Below are positions 21,801 through 29,526 of a stretch of DNA of 34,162 bases, in pieces. The position numbers and the translations under genes were made by a program. The stretch covers positions 1 to 34,162 of the forward strand of contig JAFWYJ010000055.1 in the NCBI GenBank assembly GCA_017517745.1, written 5' to 3'. This stretch comes from Clostridia bacterium (GTDB lineage Bacteria; Bacillota; Clostridia; Oscillospirales; CAG-272). The notes beneath the pieces were generated by a model, which was not told the DNA's origin, ran no database searches, and worked only from the letters and a program-made list of their open reading frames with translations. The number at the start of each line of letters is the position of its first letter. Positions within the stretch are counted from its first letter, which is position 1.

Positions 21801-23365
21801 TTTACAGCGAACAGCTCGCCGCTGTCACCTTCGGCACCGCAGGCGTCAGCGTCGAGGACAGCGCGTTTGCTTACTGCGCGTCTCTCGCAAGCGTCGAGGG
21901 AATGAACCTCGTCACAAAGATCGGCAATTACGCCTTCGCGCTCACGGCTCTCACCGAGGCGGATCTTTCCGCCGCAACGAGTGTCGGTGACGCGGCATTC
22001 CTCAAAGACAGACCCACCGCGTTTGAGGTCAACTTTGGAGACACACTCACCAACATGGGCGACAATCCCTTCGCGTTCTGTATCCTCACGCCCTTCTCTG
22101 CTACCGTTTCCGAAACCTTCAACAACAAGGAATACCTGAGCACGGTCTATACGTTTGATCTGGGCAGCGCGTTCCGCGTGATCGACGGCTCACTCTACCG
22201 CATTGTTCCTCGCGGCTACGAGCTGATCACCTACGCCTCTCGCGGAGAAGACACCGCAAAGGTGGCGGACGGCACCGTGCGCATCAGCGCGATGGCGTTC
22301 GCCGGAACCGACGTGGTCAAGGTGCTGCTGCCGCAGTCTCTCGTCTCGATCGGACACAAGGCGTTCTACGGCTGTGAAAAGCTGACACTCGTCGTCTTCA
22401 CAAGCTATGACGCGCCGATCCTGGAAGAGGAATTTGACTTCTATTACTATGCAAGCGGCGAGAACATTCCCGCCACGGGAGACTACTCCATCGTCGAAGC
22501 AGACGGTGACACCCAAGGCAAGCGCAGTGGTCTGGGCATCGTTCCCTACTTCATGTGGAACGTGGTCAGCAATCCCTATAACGTCTACTACGGCGCGACC
22601 TTCTCGGATTACATCGGCCATATAGACAACTCGCTCATCATGAGCCGTCCCGTCAACGGACGGAATTACGATTCCTTCATTTTCGCGCAATACTTTAACA
22701 CCTCGATCGACGGTTCTGCAGCCCCCGACGAAATCACGTTGGCGGCAATCGCGGCAATCAACGCGCTCCCCGACGTGGTATCCCTCGCCGACAAGGCATT
22801 GGTGCAAGCGGCTCGCGCTGCCTATGACAAGATCTCGTTGCACGAGCAACGCGCGCTGGTCGCCGATTATTACCCGAAGCTTCAGGAGGCAGAGAAGCGT
22901 ATCGCCAACCTTGAGTATCTCGAGAACGGCGATCCTGTTCCCGAACCCGAGCCTCCCGTCGAAAAGAAACCCATGACAACGGCAGAGATCCTCTGCATCG
23001 TTTTCGGTTCTCTCTTCCTTGTCAGTACCGTCGCGATCATCGTTCTCCTTGTGCTGTTGCGCAAGAAAAACAAATCCAACACCCCACCCTCCTCCCCCGA
23101 GGACGGCGAGACGGCGGAGGACACGGCACTTGACGAGCTTTCCGAGGAATCGAACGAAGCTTCCGAAGAAGCGGAAACCTCCGAGGATGTACCCGCCGAG
23201 GAAGGCGCGGAAAACGCCGACGAAGAAGAACGTGCCGAGAAGCAACCCGAAGAAATCTCCCAAGCGGAAGATGCAACCGAATCCTCACCTGCCGACGCAG
23301 GTGAGGAGGCATCCTCCGAGGAAAAATCCGAACAGAAATCCGACGAAGAGTCGGAGAGAGCGTAA
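15896..23365 (+). CDS. Giant subtilisin-like (S8) surface protease with BspA-type LRRs and C-terminal membrane anchor
   Basis: 2489 residues. A signal peptide (1 to about 27) is followed by an inhibitor-like N-terminal region. The S8 catalytic domain (about 200-690) has Asp211 in AVLDTGLD, His287 in NHGTHVAG, Asn383 in VAASN and Ser608 in SGTSMACP, so the triad and oxyanion Asn are complete. A PA domain is inserted at about 455-560 (GKVALIRRGSTTFEEKA). Fn3-like domains follow to about 1140, then two Big_2-type Ig domains (about 1150-1220 and 1280-1350). BspA-type LRR_5 repeats (IGxYAFxxCxxLxxVxLP pattern) span about 1365-2175, then comes a helical region (ALVQAARAAYDKISLHEQRALV). A TM helix at about 2360-2388 is followed by KKNKS and a 100-residue very acidic tail that would be cytoplasmic. 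There is no LPXTG motif. GGAAAGG precedes the ATG by 11 bases. It likely binds and degrades extracellular protein, feeding the downstream Opp importer. Confidence 0.92.
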   Translation: MKQKKLLTRLILSVLAVATVLSTVFAALMLSGNDTTAGSIVRLFDKDVKTNLSDYLDPSVVQKLPDHVKETDEISIILQTESEALLDAYQSAETGLSFAEFAKTDEALAIKAELDAKKAELISELDASGVSYKLGNDYDTVLGGFEIYILAGDFARVCDLAGDRASAIVGEVYRPAETQLVENKVNVYETGIFNSSNFAYDGTGTVVAVLDTGLDYYHTAFSVSNFTADRSQLGMTFENVSSMVGNTTAAKQESGLTASDVYVNEKVPFAFDYADHDSEVYPLLNNHGTHVAGIIAGKDSVITGVAPNAQLVIMKTFSDLATSARTSWILAALEDCVVLDVDVINMSLGTSCGFSRENDKETISGVYDKIRAAGISLIVAASNSYSSTYGSEKNGNLGLTSNPDSGTVGSPGTYAGALSVASVSGKKTPYLLYDGKIIYFTESTNRVSKEKNFFDEIFPAGTESMQLDYVTIPGVGRSADYTGIDVNGKVALIRRGSTTFEEKANVAEKMGAAAVIIYNNVSGDIKMNVGDTKIPVCSIGQDEGEMLAAAGTGKIDISRSQTSGPFMSDFSSWGPAPDLGIKPEITAHGGSIYSAVPGQSYDTISGTSMACPNVAGIAALLRQYVKATFTDIADQPVEVAAMVNRLLMSTADILYNTNGLPYAVRKQGAGLANLDKAAATAAYILTYDRKDGSVMDKTKIELGDDPQKTGVYNLKFSVKNFGATALSYSLSYTVMTEGVSETKTNDGKTTVDELGYLLSGAVMNVTKSENCTLSEDGKTVTVAAGQTATLNVTLTLSDTDKAYLNSSFANGMYVEGFLVLNNADANGVDLSIPYLAFYGDWTVAPIFDLDYYATNADELDDSIDLLDKTLPDAYATRPIGSVSQDFVSYLGAYYFQQNPTAKQIAASRDYISISNIDGTVHSLEYVWGGLLRNCASIVITITDDATGEVVFERVENDIRKSYGDGGSIYPANIDVGFDAAEQNLKNNSRYTVTLKGYLDYERDGGENNLSNTFTFPLVTDFQAPAVTGCEFYTEYDKSAKTTRLYAKVAIYDNHYAMSAMMGYVSEEDVAPQKEYVLNSFEKYLTPVYSSFNSTTYVTYELTDYVDLIRKDAYNKNCFTVAVYDYALNQATYEIQLPDDYDEFYFAEAENGLTLSPNETYTLTPLAYPGTEWTELLDYSVSNTKVAAVVNNKLVAVAPGKTMVYAKDPVTKKQASFSLTVLAEGDPGYVRYDKPVADNFTLTGFYVNKAYYQLNTDDRELGSTGDEAKFASSTYALSMYPSESVTLRWALDAYFPNSTEVVFESSNNDLVTVAEDGTITAVAEGFATVSVRVLMDGKSTYYAHSVSITVKNPYLTTGPSLTHYFGNGGLVDLPKDLGITEIGQFAFSNFDYVPKEEGEEISDETPETTKIWYLGDNTIEEVIIPEGVKSIGPYAFANLTALKKVTLPSTLERIDYGAFLGCTSLTTVNGIEHVKLINENAFYNCNLLGTLTFGNAIAISNYAFANNKNLTAVVLPAGTQSIGAFAFAGDTSLATITIHAEKLKLGQYAFSDCAITEIAINAAVLPTGLFKGCESLKNVTIGRDVAVIGEYAFRDTEVASFTVAEGNTTFFAQADKPYLLSADRTAILLVAPAASGTFSVTESTVTAIGNGAFSGNSNIKAVDLPTVKHVGDYAFAQCTKLEKVTFAPLESIGDYAFYGTKLTKTPDLSTLDRIGDWAFAHSSLTELHIPNGMTVGNSAFRECVALKTVTVGDNVKLGANAFRLDVIYNTNWGTSSYRDENGNKIYYYIYKSPLTSLTVGNNVEIGNAAFYGAAELQSVTLGEGAVIGDEAFYNNVNLRYIDLSKAVSIGRAAFSGDVRECYVDTSFNVPALTADGNYLCSYYAPKLQTVDLSAATTLGSRAFAYCRRLTSVALNSALTEIPASAFESCISLEIINLSNVKKIGEAAFAESALTQAYLLQAETIDKNAFIYSEQLAAVTFGTAGVSVEDSAFAYCASLASVEGMNLVTKIGNYAFALTALTEADLSAATSVGDAAFLKDRPTAFEVNFGDTLTNMGDNPFAFCILTPFSATVSETFNNKEYLSTVYTFDLGSAFRVIDGSLYRIVPRGYELITYASRGEDTAKVADGTVRISAMAFAGTDVVKVLLPQSLVSIGHKAFYGCEKLTLVVFTSYDAPILEEEFDFYYYASGENIPATGDYSIVEADGDTQGKRSGLGIVPYFMWNVVSNPYNVYYGATFSDYIGHIDNSLIMSRPVNGRNYDSFIFAQYFNTSIDGSAAPDEITLAAIAAINALPDVVSLADKALVQAARAAYDKISLHEQRALVADYYPKLQEAEKRIANLEYLENGDPVPEPEPPVEKKPMTTAEILCIVFGSLFLVSTVAIIVLLVLLRKKNKSNTPPSSPEDGETAEDTALDELSEESNEASEEAETSEDVPAEEGAENADEEERAEKQPEEISQAEDATESSPADAGEEASSEEKSEQKSDEESERA

Positions 23366-23383
23366 GCTTTCGGAGAAAAACAA

Positions 23384-24775
23384 ATGAAAAAATATTGCAA
23401 GCTACTTTTGTTGACGGTACTGCTTGTGTCGACGATCTTGATATTGGCGGCATGCGCCAATTGGGAAAAGCCCTACACAAGCGCCGATGCCGACGGCTAC
23501 ACCGTCAGTGTCCGCTTTGACGCGAACGGAGGACGCTTTGCGGGAACGAACGACGTTTCCGTCATCGACGTTTTCAATCCCAACAAAGCGCCGACAAACA
23601 CCGACGGCAAGGCAGAGATCACGCTGATCACACCCGATGACAGCCGTCGCGAAAGCAACGCCTTTGAGGTCTCCAACACGGGATATTTCCTCGCGGGCTG
23701 GTACCGCGAGCGGGCGCTCCGCACCGACGAGAACGGAAACCCGCTCGACGAGGACGGAAATCTTTGCTCGGAATCCAACAAGGAGCAGGGCTACGTTTAC
23801 GGCGGCAGATGGGATTTCGACAAGGATCGCCTTGAGGTCGATCCGAACGCCTCCCACTCCTCCTCCGAGCCCGTCATCACGCTCTATGCGGCATGGGTTC
23901 CCGATTACACCTACGAATTTTATGCATTGGATTCGGAAACCAATCAGTTCACCCTTCTCAAATCTCAAAAATTGCAACAAGAACTCGAGCTTCCCCGCTG
24001 GGAGGATAATGCGGTTAAAATCAACATGAAGAAATTCCCCACCGTCGAAGGCAAAACCTTTGACAAGGCATATCTCGATCCCGAGATGACGCAAGAGATC
24101 ACCGAGCGCATCGGCGGCTCGGTCGACTATGAAAAGGGAATCTCGAACACCAAGACCATCAAGATCTACACCACGTGGATCGAGGGAGAGTGGTTCCGCA
24201 TTTACACCGCCAAGCAATTCTATGACAACAGCCGACTCGGCGGCAACTACCTCATCTGCGCGGACCTCGACTTCACCAATCAGCCGTGGGCGCCCTCGCT
24301 CGCAAAGGGTGAGTTCCGCGGAACCATTCTCGGAGGAGGTCACAAGTTCTCCAACATCACCGTCAAGCAGGGAGACGCCAGACAGGAAGCCGGCGGACTC
24401 TTCGGAAAGCTTCATGCAAGTGCCAAGATCGAGGATCTGACCATCGAAAACGTCACCTACACCTTCTCCGGCTCGATCAACCCCACCGGCGCAGCCTTCG
24501 GCTTGCTCGCGGGAACGATCGCGGACGGCGCAACCCTCTCCAACGTTTCGGTGAGCGGCAAGCTGCAGATCGATGCCGAAAATCTGATCACCGACTACGG
24601 TCTGCAGGGTCACTACGAGATCGGCCTGCTCTGCGGCGAAGGAACCTATGCGGATCTTTCCACCGACGGCATCATCTGCGAATTGATCCGAAACGAGAAA
24701 AACAAATTCGCGTTCACGGTCAACGAAGACAAAACCGTCACGCTGATTCAAAACGAAACCAATTCAGAACAATAA
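23384..24775 (+). CDS. Surface lipoprotein with InlB-B-like and GLUG-like repeats
   Basis: 463 residues. Lipobox LAAC with Cys24. An InlB B-repeat/Listeria-Bacteroides-type region follows (VRFDANGGRF at about 44, GYFLAGWYRE at about 100, ITLYAAW at about 165), then a further beta segment ending KIYTTWIEG. From about 285 the chain has short beta-helix-like repeats: NYLICADLDFTNQPW, FRGTILGGGHKFSNITV, GGLFGKLHASAKIEDLTIENV and AFGLLAGTIADGATLSNVSVSG. These match GLUG-motif proteins in style. GGAG sits about eight bases before the ATG, 18 bases after the protease stop, so it is in the same operon. Probable role: adhesion or substrate capture at the surface alongside the protease; no catalytic residues are visible. 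Confidence 0.8.
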   Translation: MKKYCKLLLLTVLLVSTILILAACANWEKPYTSADADGYTVSVRFDANGGRFAGTNDVSVIDVFNPNKAPTNTDGKAEITLITPDDSRRESNAFEVSNTGYFLAGWYRERALRTDENGNPLDEDGNLCSESNKEQGYVYGGRWDFDKDRLEVDPNASHSSSEPVITLYAAWVPDYTYEFYALDSETNQFTLLKSQKLQQELELPRWEDNAVKINMKKFPTVEGKTFDKAYLDPEMTQEITERIGGSVDYEKGISNTKTIKIYTTWIEGEWFRIYTAKQFYDNSRLGGNYLICADLDFTNQPWAPSLAKGEFRGTILGGGHKFSNITVKQGDARQEAGGLFGKLHASAKIEDLTIENVTYTFSGSINPTGAAFGLLAGTIADGATLSNVSVSGKLQIDAENLITDYGLQGHYEIGLLCGEGTYADLSTDGIICELIRNEKNKFAFTVNEDKTVTLIQNETNSEQ

Positions 24776-24799
24776 AAAATTCAGGAGGAACAAACAGCT

Positions 24800-27412
24800 A
24801 TGAAAACAAGAAGAATCATCTCGATTTTGCTCTGTGCAGCCATGTGTCTGGGCGCGCTCGTGTCCTTCTCCGCATGCAGCAGTTGCAAAAACACAACCAA
24901 GAACACCGATGCGCTGGTCATCATGAGTGAGGATATGGACGGTCTGTTCAATCCCTTCTACTCGACCACCGGTGCCGATGCCAACATCGTCTCCATGACG
25001 CAGATCGGCATGCTGACAACCGGCTATGAGAACGAAAACGTCACGGTTGCTTGCGGCGACGGCGAAGCCGTTGTGGTAAAGGATTACCAGATCAGCCATG
25101 ACAGTGTCACCAACAAGACGACCTACACCTTCGTCATCAAGAACGGCATCAAGTTCTCGGACGGCAAGCCGCTGACCATGAACGACGTGCTCTTCAACCT
25201 CTACGTCTACCTCGACCCCGTCTACTCGGGCTCCTCGACCATGTACTCGACCGATATCGTCGGTCTGCAGGCGTACAGAACCCAGCAGATCCTCTCGAAC
25301 GGCGACGATGCAGATGACAATCTGACCAACATCGCAAATGCGCGCGCAAAGGCTCGCATTGACGAGCTGATCAACCTCTTCCAAAGCGTCGGCAAAACGC
25401 CCACGCAGGGTTCTTTTGACGCGGGCTACGATCAGATGATCGCTGCGATCGCGACGCACAAGCTCTCCGACGGCTACAAGAAGGCACTCTCCAACGACAC
25501 CGCATCGGTCACCAACGATCAACTCAAGGCTGACTACGAGCAGGCGCTCAAGCTCTTCAAGGAGGAGCTGGGAACCGACTTCGCAAGCGCAAAGGAAGCA
25601 TATCTCGAAGAGCCTTACAAGACCGCCTTCACCAATCTCTGCACCGAGAAGGGACTGAACTATGACGTTCTCTCCTTTATGTATGCGGAAGGCTTCGTCA
25701 CCATTGAATACGCCAAGGATCCCGTCACCAACAAGCCGCTCAAGAACAAGATCGAGAAGGTCACGCCCGACTACAACACCGCAGTCGCCGTTGACGAGGC
25801 AAGTGCCATCAACTACGTTTACAACTCCAAGATCTCGACCGAGCTGCATACGATCCTGCGCTATTGGGCAACCGCGCAGAAGCTGAACACCGAGTACACC
25901 GCAAAGGCGAAGGAAGTTCTCCTGCGCGAGAACATGAAGGAAGGTCAGCTCGCCATCCCGAACATTTCCGGCATCGTTTCTCTCGGTCACACCACCGACC
26001 GCGCAACCGTCACCGCGAAGAACGGAACCTACACCGTCGCACACAGCCACAACCCCGACGGTACCGTCACCAATCCCGACTCCGAATATGACGTACTCGA
26101 GATCACCATCAACGGCGTTGACCCCAAGGCGATCTGGAACTTCGCTTTCTCGGTCGCTCCTCAGCATTACTATGCAGAGGGCTACACCGTTGACATCGCC
26201 AACAACAAGTTCGGCGTGGAATACGGCTCCTTCGACTTCATGAAGAACGTCATTCAATCCTCCAGAAACGTCAAGGTTCCCATGGGCGCGGGCGCTTACA
26301 AGGCAACCGACATCAACAACAATGACAACCCCGACGGAAACGCTTTCTTCAGCAACAATATCGTCTATTTCAAGGCAAACCAGAACTTCCTGCTCGGATC
26401 TCCCAAGATCGAAAAGGTCCGCTACCAGGTCGTCAGCGCTTCCAACGCCATCAATGCCCTCGAAAGCGGCTCGGTTCACTTTGTAACGCCTCAGTTCACC
26501 AAGGATAACAAGACGAAACTCGACTCCCTCAAGGCAGAAGGAATCTCCATGCTCTGGACCGATCAGCTCGGTTACGGTTATATCGGCATCAATGCAGGCA
26601 AGGTGAAGGACATCAATCTCCGCAAGGCGATCATGACCGCAATGGACACCAATCTCGCGCTCAGCTATTATGACACCGGTATGGCAGAGACCATTTTCTG
26701 GCCCATGTCCACCGTCAGCTGGGCATATCCCAAGCAGTCTGACGGCAAGACCAATGAAAGCGACAACATGCACGACTATCCCGCTCCCAAATTTAACAGA
26801 GAAGCCGCAAAGCAGAAGATCCTGGACTTCATGGATGCCGCAGGTGTTCCCGCAGGACACAAGGATCTTTCCATCAAATTCACCATCGCAGGCTCAAACC
26901 TGACCGACCACCCGACCTACCAAACCTTCCAGAGTGCAGCCGATCTGCTCAACGAGTGCGGCTGGGACATCGAGGTCGTTCCGGACACCCAGGCACTCAC
27001 CAAGCTCTCCTCCGGCTCTCTCGCCGTTTGGGCAGCCGCTTGGGGTACCACCGTGGACCCCGATATGTATCAGGTCTACCACAAGAACTCCACCGCAACC
27101 AGCACGCTGGCTTGGGGCTACCGTGAGATCCTCGCGAACGAGGGCACCTATCCCGAAGAGACCATGCTCCTGAACCAACTGAGCGAACTGATCGACAAGG
27201 CGCGCGAAGTCGAGGATCAGGCAACCCGCGCAGGACTCTACAAAGAGGCAATGGGCAAGGTGCTCGACCTCGCGATCGAGCTTCCCGTCTACCAGCGTAA
27301 GGTTCTGTACGCCTACAACGCCGAGATCATCGACGCGAACTCGCTTCCCGCCGAGATCAACCCCTATTCCTCTCCGCTCGACAAGATCTGGACGATCGAA
27401 TTTGCAGACTGA
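24800..27412 (+). CDS. oppA: Oligopeptide ABC transporter substrate-binding lipoprotein (long form)
   Basis: 870 residues, clearly longer than the usual 540-620 of the SBP_bac_5 (OppA/DppA) family. Lipobox FSAC, Cys26. Family features: the opening DGLFNPFYSTTGADANI, TYTFVIKNGIKFSDGKPLTMNDVLFNL (about 112-138), and after a gap GAGAYKAT, NALESGSVHF, GYGYIGINAGKVKDINLRKAI and INPYS near the end. Between about 155 and 440 lies extra, largely helical sequence (KARIDELINLFQ, DQLKADYEQALKLFKEEL, KAKEVLLRENMKEGQ) that splits the first lobe. AGGAGG precedes the ATG. It captures peptides outside the cell and delivers them to OppBC. The symbol is given by family; the exact substrate is not known. Confidence 0.9.
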   Translation: MKTRRIISILLCAAMCLGALVSFSACSSCKNTTKNTDALVIMSEDMDGLFNPFYSTTGADANIVSMTQIGMLTTGYENENVTVACGDGEAVVVKDYQISHDSVTNKTTYTFVIKNGIKFSDGKPLTMNDVLFNLYVYLDPVYSGSSTMYSTDIVGLQAYRTQQILSNGDDADDNLTNIANARAKARIDELINLFQSVGKTPTQGSFDAGYDQMIAAIATHKLSDGYKKALSNDTASVTNDQLKADYEQALKLFKEELGTDFASAKEAYLEEPYKTAFTNLCTEKGLNYDVLSFMYAEGFVTIEYAKDPVTNKPLKNKIEKVTPDYNTAVAVDEASAINYVYNSKISTELHTILRYWATAQKLNTEYTAKAKEVLLRENMKEGQLAIPNISGIVSLGHTTDRATVTAKNGTYTVAHSHNPDGTVTNPDSEYDVLEITINGVDPKAIWNFAFSVAPQHYYAEGYTVDIANNKFGVEYGSFDFMKNVIQSSRNVKVPMGAGAYKATDINNNDNPDGNAFFSNNIVYFKANQNFLLGSPKIEKVRYQVVSASNAINALESGSVHFVTPQFTKDNKTKLDSLKAEGISMLWTDQLGYGYIGINAGKVKDINLRKAIMTAMDTNLALSYYDTGMAETIFWPMSTVSWAYPKQSDGKTNESDNMHDYPAPKFNREAAKQKILDFMDAAGVPAGHKDLSIKFTIAGSNLTDHPTYQTFQSAADLLNECGWDIEVVPDTQALTKLSSGSLAVWAAAWGTTVDPDMYQVYHKNSTATSTLAWGYREILANEGTYPEETMLLNQLSELIDKAREVEDQATRAGLYKEAMGKVLDLAIELPVYQRKVLYAYNAEIIDANSLPAEINPYSSPLDKIWTIEFAD

Positions 27413-27433
27413 TCACAGTCTTGGGGGGACTTT

Positions 27434-28423
27434 ATGTTCAAATACATTCTGAAACGACTTCTGCTGTCGATCTTCATCCTGCTGGGTGTGTCGCTGATCA
27501 TCTACATCCTCGTGCGCTCCATGCCGTACGACTTCGTTTCCAACAAGATCAGCGCTTTGCAAAGCAACACCTCGCTCGATGCGACGGCAGTGGAAAAAAT
27601 GTACGAAATGTACGGCTTGCAGGACAACAGCTTTTTGGGGATCCTGAAGGGATATGCCAATTGGCTGGGTGCTCTGTGCCGATTCGATTTCGGTAAAAGC
27701 TTTGTTTACGGTGACTCGGTGCTCAACATCATCGTGGACAAAATGGGCGTTTCGTTTGCCGTTGCGCTCATCGCAACCTTCTTCGAATTTCTGATCGCGA
27801 TCCCGCTCGGCATCACGGCGGCAACGCATCAGTATTCCCTGCGCGACTACGTCGTCACGATCCTGGTCATGGTGGGCATCTCACTGCCAACCTTCTTCTT
27901 CGGACAGATCCTCAAGGACCTCTTCGCCATGAAGCTGGGGTGGTTCCCGCCATCGGGCCTTTTGGACGCTTCGCAAACGCTTGACGGCATCGCGCTCCTG
28001 GGAGACTATCTGCGCCATATGTTCATCCCGATCCTCACGGTCGTCATCCTGAGCATCGGCGGACGTATGAGAATGACGCGCACGAATATGCTGGAGGTGC
28101 TTTCCTCCGACTATATCCGCACCGCACGCGCAAAAGGTCTGAAGGAAAAGATCGTCATTTATAAGCACGCGTTCCGCAACACGCTGATCCCGCTCGTCAC
28201 CTCGCTCGCAGGGCTTCTGCCCTCGCTCTTCTCGGGTGCGATCATCACCGAGCAGGTCTTTGACCTGCCCGGTATCGGAAACGTCGCCTTCAAGGCGATG
28301 ATGCAAGCGGATATTCCCTTCATTATGGGTTATAATATGTTCCTCGCGCTGCTCAGTGTCGTCGGCGTTCTGCTTGCCGACCTGATGTACGCCGTGGTCG
28401 ACCCGCGTGTGAAATTGAGTTGA
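27434..28423 (+). CDS. oppB: Oligopeptide ABC transporter permease, OppB type
   Basis: 329 residues, six TM helices, standard length. It begins FKYILKRLLLSIFILLGVSLIIYIL, the normal first TM of OppB/DppB. The coupling (EAA) loop is DYIRTARAKGLKEKIVIYKHAFRNTLIPLVT, followed by the conserved TEQVFDLPGIG and a C-terminal DPRVKLS. A G-rich site (GGGGGG) lies upstream of the ATG, 21 bases after the oppA stop. Confidence 0.93.
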   Translation: MFKYILKRLLLSIFILLGVSLIIYILVRSMPYDFVSNKISALQSNTSLDATAVEKMYEMYGLQDNSFLGILKGYANWLGALCRFDFGKSFVYGDSVLNIIVDKMGVSFAVALIATFFEFLIAIPLGITAATHQYSLRDYVVTILVMVGISLPTFFFGQILKDLFAMKLGWFPPSGLLDASQTLDGIALLGDYLRHMFIPILTVVILSIGGRMRMTRTNMLEVLSSDYIRTARAKGLKEKIVIYKHAFRNTLIPLVTSLAGLLPSLFSGAIITEQVFDLPGIGNVAFKAMMQADIPFIMGYNMFLALLSVVGVLLADLMYAVVDPRVKLS

Positions 28424-28438
28424 CAGGAGGCTTTGATC

Positions 28439-29521
28439 ATGGAACAAAATGAAAAATGGAATCAAAGCGAAGCCTGCGCAGAGAATCCCGAACTCACGGC
28501 AGCGCCCGTGACCGCCGAGGAGAACGAGCCGCTGGAGAAAAACGTGCGACTGATGTCTCCCATGCGCATGGTCATGCGCCGCTTCTTCCGCTCCAAGCTC
28601 AGCATCGTGGGCCTTGTCATGCTCATTTCCCTCTTCCTCTTCTGTTGGCTCGGTCCCGTGGTTTACACCCGTTGGGGCGAGACCGAGCAGGATATGTCGG
28701 GAAAGATCGAATATACCATGACGGAGATCACGTACAAAAACGAAAAGGGAGAGGACGTCTCCTTCTATCAGGTCATCGAGACCGGAAAGCGCATCAACTC
28801 GCTTGCCAAGCCCTCTTCCGAGCATCTGCTCGGAACCGATAAGGACGGCAGAGACGTCTTCACCCGTCTGATGTACGGCGGACGCATCTCGCTGGCGGTC
28901 AGCTTCATCGCCGTCTTTGCCATCACTCTGTTCGGCATCGTCTTCGGCGGCATCGCCGGCTATTTCGGCGGCGCGGTCGACAACGTCATCATGCGTATCT
29001 GCGACATTCTGATGTGTCTGCCGGGATTTCCGATCCTGCTCATCATCAGTACCCTGCTCGACGCGGCAAACGTCGAATCCTCCTCGCGCATCTATTTTCT
29101 GATGGCCTTCCTCACCCTATTCTCGTGGCCCGGAACGGCACGCCTTGTCAGAGGCCAGATCCTCTCTCTGCGCGAGCAGGAATATATGGTCGCCGCCGAG
29201 GCAATGGGCTATTCGACCTCGCGCAAGATCTTCAAGCATCTCGTCCCCAACGTCATGCCCCAGCTCATCGTCTCCATGACGCTTTCTCTGGGCGGCATGA
29301 TCCTTTACGAGGCGTCTCTCTCCTATCTGAACATGGGTGTGCGCGCCCCCTTTGCCGCTTGGGGTACGATGATCAACATCGTCGCAGAGGACCAGAACAT
29401 TCTGCAAAACTTCTTTAACATCTGGGGACCTCCCGGACTCTGCATCGTCATCGCAGTGCTGGCGTTCAACTTTGTCGGCGACGGTCTGCGCGATGCGCTT
29501 GATCCCAAGATGAGGAGGTGA
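28439..29521 (+). CDS. oppC: Oligopeptide ABC transporter permease, OppC type
   Basis: 360 residues. The N-terminal 45 residues are an acidic soluble extension, then RRFFRSKLSIVGLVMLISLFLF opens the membrane domain. The OppC hallmark HLLGTDKDGRDVFTRLMYGGRISL is present, the EAA loop is EYMVAAEAMGYSTSRKIFKHLVPNV, and it ends GDGLRDALDPKMRR. The start is the ATG eight bases after AGGAGG; an in-frame TTG six bases earlier is too close to the site. Confidence 0.93.
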   Translation: MEQNEKWNQSEACAENPELTAAPVTAEENEPLEKNVRLMSPMRMVMRRFFRSKLSIVGLVMLISLFLFCWLGPVVYTRWGETEQDMSGKIEYTMTEITYKNEKGEDVSFYQVIETGKRINSLAKPSSEHLLGTDKDGRDVFTRLMYGGRISLAVSFIAVFAITLFGIVFGGIAGYFGGAVDNVIMRICDILMCLPGFPILLIISTLLDAANVESSSRIYFLMAFLTLFSWPGTARLVRGQILSLREQEYMVAAEAMGYSTSRKIFKHLVPNVMPQLIVSMTLSLGGMILYEASLSYLNMGVRAPFAAWGTMINIVAEDQNILQNFFNIWGPPGLCIVIAVLAFNFVGDGLRDALDPKMRR

Positions 29522-29526
29522 TCGCC

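Noticed and set aside
22960..23365. LPXTG-type sorting signal at the protease C-terminus
   Set aside because: No LPxTG-like pentapeptide precedes the hydrophobic helix, and about 100 acidic residues follow it.
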